A stretch of 64,000 nucleotides of DNA from Candidatus Gastranaerophilales bacterium (GTDB lineage: Bacteria > Cyanobacteriota > Vampirovibrionia > Gastranaerophilales > Gastranaerophilaceae). Below the pieces are notes generated by a model that was not told the DNA's origin, searched no databases, and saw only the letters and a program-made list of their open reading frames with translations. Shown one piece after another: positions 61,915 to 64,000 of this stretch (positions are counted from its first letter, which is position 1; each line of letters starts with the position of its first letter). Position numbers and translations under genes: made by a program. Where the stretch lies: the NCBI GenBank assembly GCA_944324845.1, contig CALUXX010000001.1:248001-312000 (forward strand), read 5' to 3'.

Positions 61915-62952
61915 ATGAGTCTTGTAGAATTGCTTTCTCAAAAGCCTTCAAAAATACTTTATACTACCCCAAGTCATGGGCAGAAGTTTTTTATTTATGA
62001 ACCATTGAAAGAAATGTATAAAATTGATATTTCTGAAACGGATTGCCAAGATCCGCAAGTTGCTCTTGCTGATGCTGAAAAGTATGCAAGTAGTATTTAT
62101 CAGACTTATTCAACTACTTTTTTAGCAAACGGTTCATCAAGCGGTATTATTGCGGCTGTACTTTCTTGTACTTCTGTCGGGGATAAAGTTTTAATTGCTT
62201 CTAATTCGCATCCTTGCCATTTTAACGCTGTTAAATTGGCGGGAGCTAGAGCTTTGACTTATAATTTGGATATTGATCCTGATTGGGGTGTGCCTTTAGA
62301 AGTTAAGCCGGAGCAAATTGATTATTATTTGAGCCGTTATAATATTAGAACGGTTATTATTACTTCTCCGACTTATGAAGGTATTATTTCTGATATTGAG
62401 GAAATTAAGTTGATTTGTGAAAAGCATGAGGCCTTTTTGATTGTGGATGAGGCTCATGGTGCTTTATATCCGTTTTGTAATTCTTTACCTTTGTCTGCTG
62501 TTAATGTGGCTGATTTTACTGTTCAATCTTTGCATAAAACAGCCGGCGGACTTAATCCTACTGCTTTGTTGCATTGTAATTGTGAAGTTGATGTTAAACC
62601 TGCTTTAAATATGATTACTACAACATCACCTTCTTATCCTTTACTTGCATCTATTGAGGCTAATATCAGTTATTTGAATTCAAGAGAAGGTAGAAAAGAA
62701 ATTTATACTCTTGTTGAAAAACTTGATAAAATTAGAGATAAATGTCACGGTTGTGAATTTTTCGGGGATGATCCTACTAAAGTGCTTATAAGAGTTCCTG
62801 GGGTTTCTGGATATGAGCTATCTGAAATGTTATATAGTGACTTTGGTATAGAAGACGAAAGAACTAATGAAAAATCTACAATGCTATTGTGTGGCATCGG
62901 TACTGATTCTAAAAAAATCGATAAGCTTTATCATGTTCTTTCTAAATTATAG
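61915..62952 (+). CDS. Orn/Lys/Arg decarboxylase-like PLP enzyme (short form)
   Basis: A 345-residue fold-type I PLP protein. TTPSHGQKFF and FLANGSSSGIIAAVLSC hold the substrate and phosphate loop, IITSPTYEGIISDI leads to the IVDEAHGALYPF PLP contact, and QSLHKTAGGLNPTALLH has the Schiff-base Lys. These are motifs of the arginine/lysine/ornithine decarboxylase group. The protein is about 120 residues shorter than standard members and appears to lack most of the C-terminal domain. Substrate is unresolved. Its end overlaps the convergent transglycosylase gene by six bases. Confidence 0.85.
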   Translation: MSLVELLSQKPSKILYTTPSHGQKFFIYEPLKEMYKIDISETDCQDPQVALADAEKYASSIYQTYSTTFLANGSSSGIIAAVLSCTSVGDKVLIASNSHPCHFNAVKLAGARALTYNLDIDPDWGVPLEVKPEQIDYYLSRYNIRTVIITSPTYEGIISDIEEIKLICEKHEAFLIVDEAHGALYPFCNSLPLSAVNVADFTVQSLHKTAGGLNPTALLHCNCEVDVKPALNMITTTSPSYPLLASIEANISYLNSREGRKEIYTLVEKLDKIRDKCHGCEFFGDDPTKVLIRVPGVSGYELSEMLYSDFGIEDERTNEKSTMLLCGIGTDSKKIDKLYHVLSKL

Positions 62953-63648
62953 ATAATTGGCAAGAATATTTTTTACATAATTTTGGGTTTCTTCATATGG
63001 AGGAACCCCTGAATATTTATCAACGGCTCCAGGGCCTGCATTGTACGCTGCCAGTGCCAATATTATATTGCCATTATACTTATTTAACATTGATTTTAAG
63101 TATTTTACTCCACCTTCAACATTTTGAACTGGGTTATATGGGTCTTTTACACCCAGAGCTTTTGCTGTTGAAGGCATTAATTGCATTAGCCCCATTGCAC
63201 CAACTTTTGACTTCGCATCAACTTTAAATCTTGATTCTTGGTTTATTACTGCTTGTACCAGTTTTTCATCCACTCCGTATTTTTGTGATATTTGATTTAT
63301 AATGCCAAGTATTTGTGCCTTGTTGGGAGTTGTTGCAGTATCATCAATATCTGCATCGTAACCTTGCATCAACTGTTGCATTGATATATTAGTAACAGGG
63401 TTATTATTGTATATTCGGCTGTTGTTATCAAAAGATGTGTTGTTGATTAGTAATGATCCAAAGTTTGCTGCTGTTGTATTTGAAAGTACTTTTTCAAAAG
63501 ATTGTACTTTATTGGTGCTATTTGGGTACAATGTATTTATTTCTGCAAGATTTGCTCTATCTACATAATTGTTTAATTTTGCTGCTCTTTGCATAGCAGC
63601 TGCTTTTCCACCTGTATTTAATAAACTTTGAATCATTTCTGAAAACAT
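62947..63648 (-). CDS. Lytic transglycosylase (SLT domain)
   Basis: A 233-residue protein. Residues of about 105-233 are a soluble lytic transglycosylase domain: VNQESRFKVDAKSKVGAMG with the catalytic Glu, GLMQLMPSTAKALGV, and LALAAYNAGPGAV. It cleaves peptidoglycan between MurNAc and GlcNAc. The N-terminal 100 residues are Asn/Ser-rich (NNTSFDNNSRIYNNNPVTN), and there is no classical signal peptide, so export may use another route. The ATG at 63648 with GGAGGCAGGTAG upstream is preferred. Confidence 0.9.
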   Translation of the reverse strand: MFSEMIQSLLNTGGKAAAMQRAAKLNNYVDRANLAEINTLYPNSTNKVQSFEKVLSNTTAANFGSLLINNTSFDNNSRIYNNNPVTNISMQQLMQGYDADIDDTATTPNKAQILGIINQISQKYGVDEKLVQAVINQESRFKVDAKSKVGAMGLMQLMPSTAKALGVKDPYNPVQNVEGGVKYLKSMLNKYNGNIILALAAYNAGPGAVDKYSGVPPYEETQNYVKNILANYL

Positions 63649-63778
63649 GATTTCTACCTGCCTCCCATACATTCTCAGTTTAACCTATTTTCTAAGATTA
63701 TGTATCCACCAAATGATTTAAGGTTTTTTTGTAAAATGTCAATTTAGTTTGGCTGGTTTTGTTGTTTATGTTTATTTA

Positions 63779-64000
63779 TTATTTTATTAGCATGCAATCG
63801 CCATAACTGAAAAATCTGTATTCTTCTTTTATCGCTTCTTTATAGGCTTCAAATATAAAATCTTTTCCAGCTAATGCGCTTACTAACATTAGTAAGGTTG
63901 ATTTTGGCAGGTGAAAGTTTGTTATAAGGTTATCAATTACTTTAAATTCATATGGCGGGTATATGAAAAGTTCTGAATGATCTTTGCAAGCTTGTATCTT
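63779..64000 (-). CDS. queA: S-adenosylmethionine:tRNA ribosyltransferase-isomerase, C-terminal part (partial)
   Basis: The minus-strand frame entering from the right edge encodes 73 residues ending in TAA at 63779. [37 protein letters not shown] and [13 protein letters not shown] match the QueA C-terminus closely. QueA forms epoxyqueuosine in tRNA wobble positions. The rest of the gene lies beyond the window. Confidence 0.93.
   Translation of the reverse strand, partial: KIQACKDHSELFIYPPYEFKVIDNLITNFHLPKSTLLMLVSALAGKDFIFEAYKEAIKEEYRFFSYGDCMLIK

Overview
The window is very AT-rich. Its gene set suggests a fermentative, non-photosynthetic relative of Cyanobacteria, most likely a gut-type Melainabacteria/Vampirovibrionophyceae (Gastranaerophilales) genome. 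I infer this from the prepilin style (FTLAEVLITLGIIG start), small proteins opening with a VSFKA-type N-terminus, an outer-membrane-type envelope (MsbA-like exporter, PBP1A) and a ferredoxin/flavin-based anaerobic energy metabolism. No rRNA, CRISPR array, prophage or transposase is visible.

Layout. 0-3.4 kb: a Q/N/T-rich hypothetical protein, cytidine deaminase, two Cys-rich small proteins, ribosomal protein S21 (rpsU) and a small coiled-coil protein. 3.4-6.0 kb: a four-gene 2-oxoacid:ferredoxin oxidoreductase operon (minus strand). 6.2-14.6 kb: one 2812-residue coiled-coil protein with an exact 171-residue tandem period and, further on, a 26-residue period; it overlaps a GlcD-type FAD dehydrogenase gene. 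16.0-17.0 kb: a GIY-YIG nuclease gene framed by mirror-image arrays of short palindromes, then tRNA-Leu. 17.1-24.4 kb: hydrolase, lipid exporter, and a biotin ligase-oxaloacetate decarboxylase operon (birA-oadG-oadA-oadB), followed by a second array of the same palindromes and tRNA-Lys. 24.6-36.1 kb: housekeeping genes (pth, a TPR protein, a nucleoside transporter, ribF, panD, glnA, mutS) and a Gastranaerophilales-style membrane protein. 36.3-43.5 kb: a six-gene hydrogenase-4-like membrane complex whose large subunit has no CxxC motif, so it belongs with the hydrogenase-related (Ehr) complexes rather than true [NiFe] hydrogenases. 43.6-46.4 kb: an operon of an NfnA/SudB-like flavoprotein, a Cys-rich small protein and EtfB/EtfA. 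46.6-52.2 kb: PBP1A, a COG2509-type FAD protein, small exported proteins, a CxxCxxCC protein, a candidate small RNA and an XRE regulator. 52.3-54.2 kb: a prepilin with a consensus promoter, then a DUF559 nuclease gene framed by two other palindromic repeat families. 54.2-64 kb: tatD-tlyA, polA, dedA, HU, PilZ, a PLP decarboxylase-like protein, a lytic transglycosylase and the 3' end of queA.

How the parts could fit together (inference): 2-oxoacid oxidation would make reduced ferredoxin. The Ehr-like complex could couple ferredoxin oxidation to ion pumping. The Na+-pumping oxaloacetate decarboxylase would add to an ion gradient. EtfAB plus the SudB-like flavoprotein could link NAD(P)H, ferredoxin and a flavin dehydrogenase such as the GlcD homologue. 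The most novel-looking feature is the repeated arrangement of a small nuclease gene inside its own family of palindromic repeats, seen twice with unrelated nucleases and unrelated repeats.
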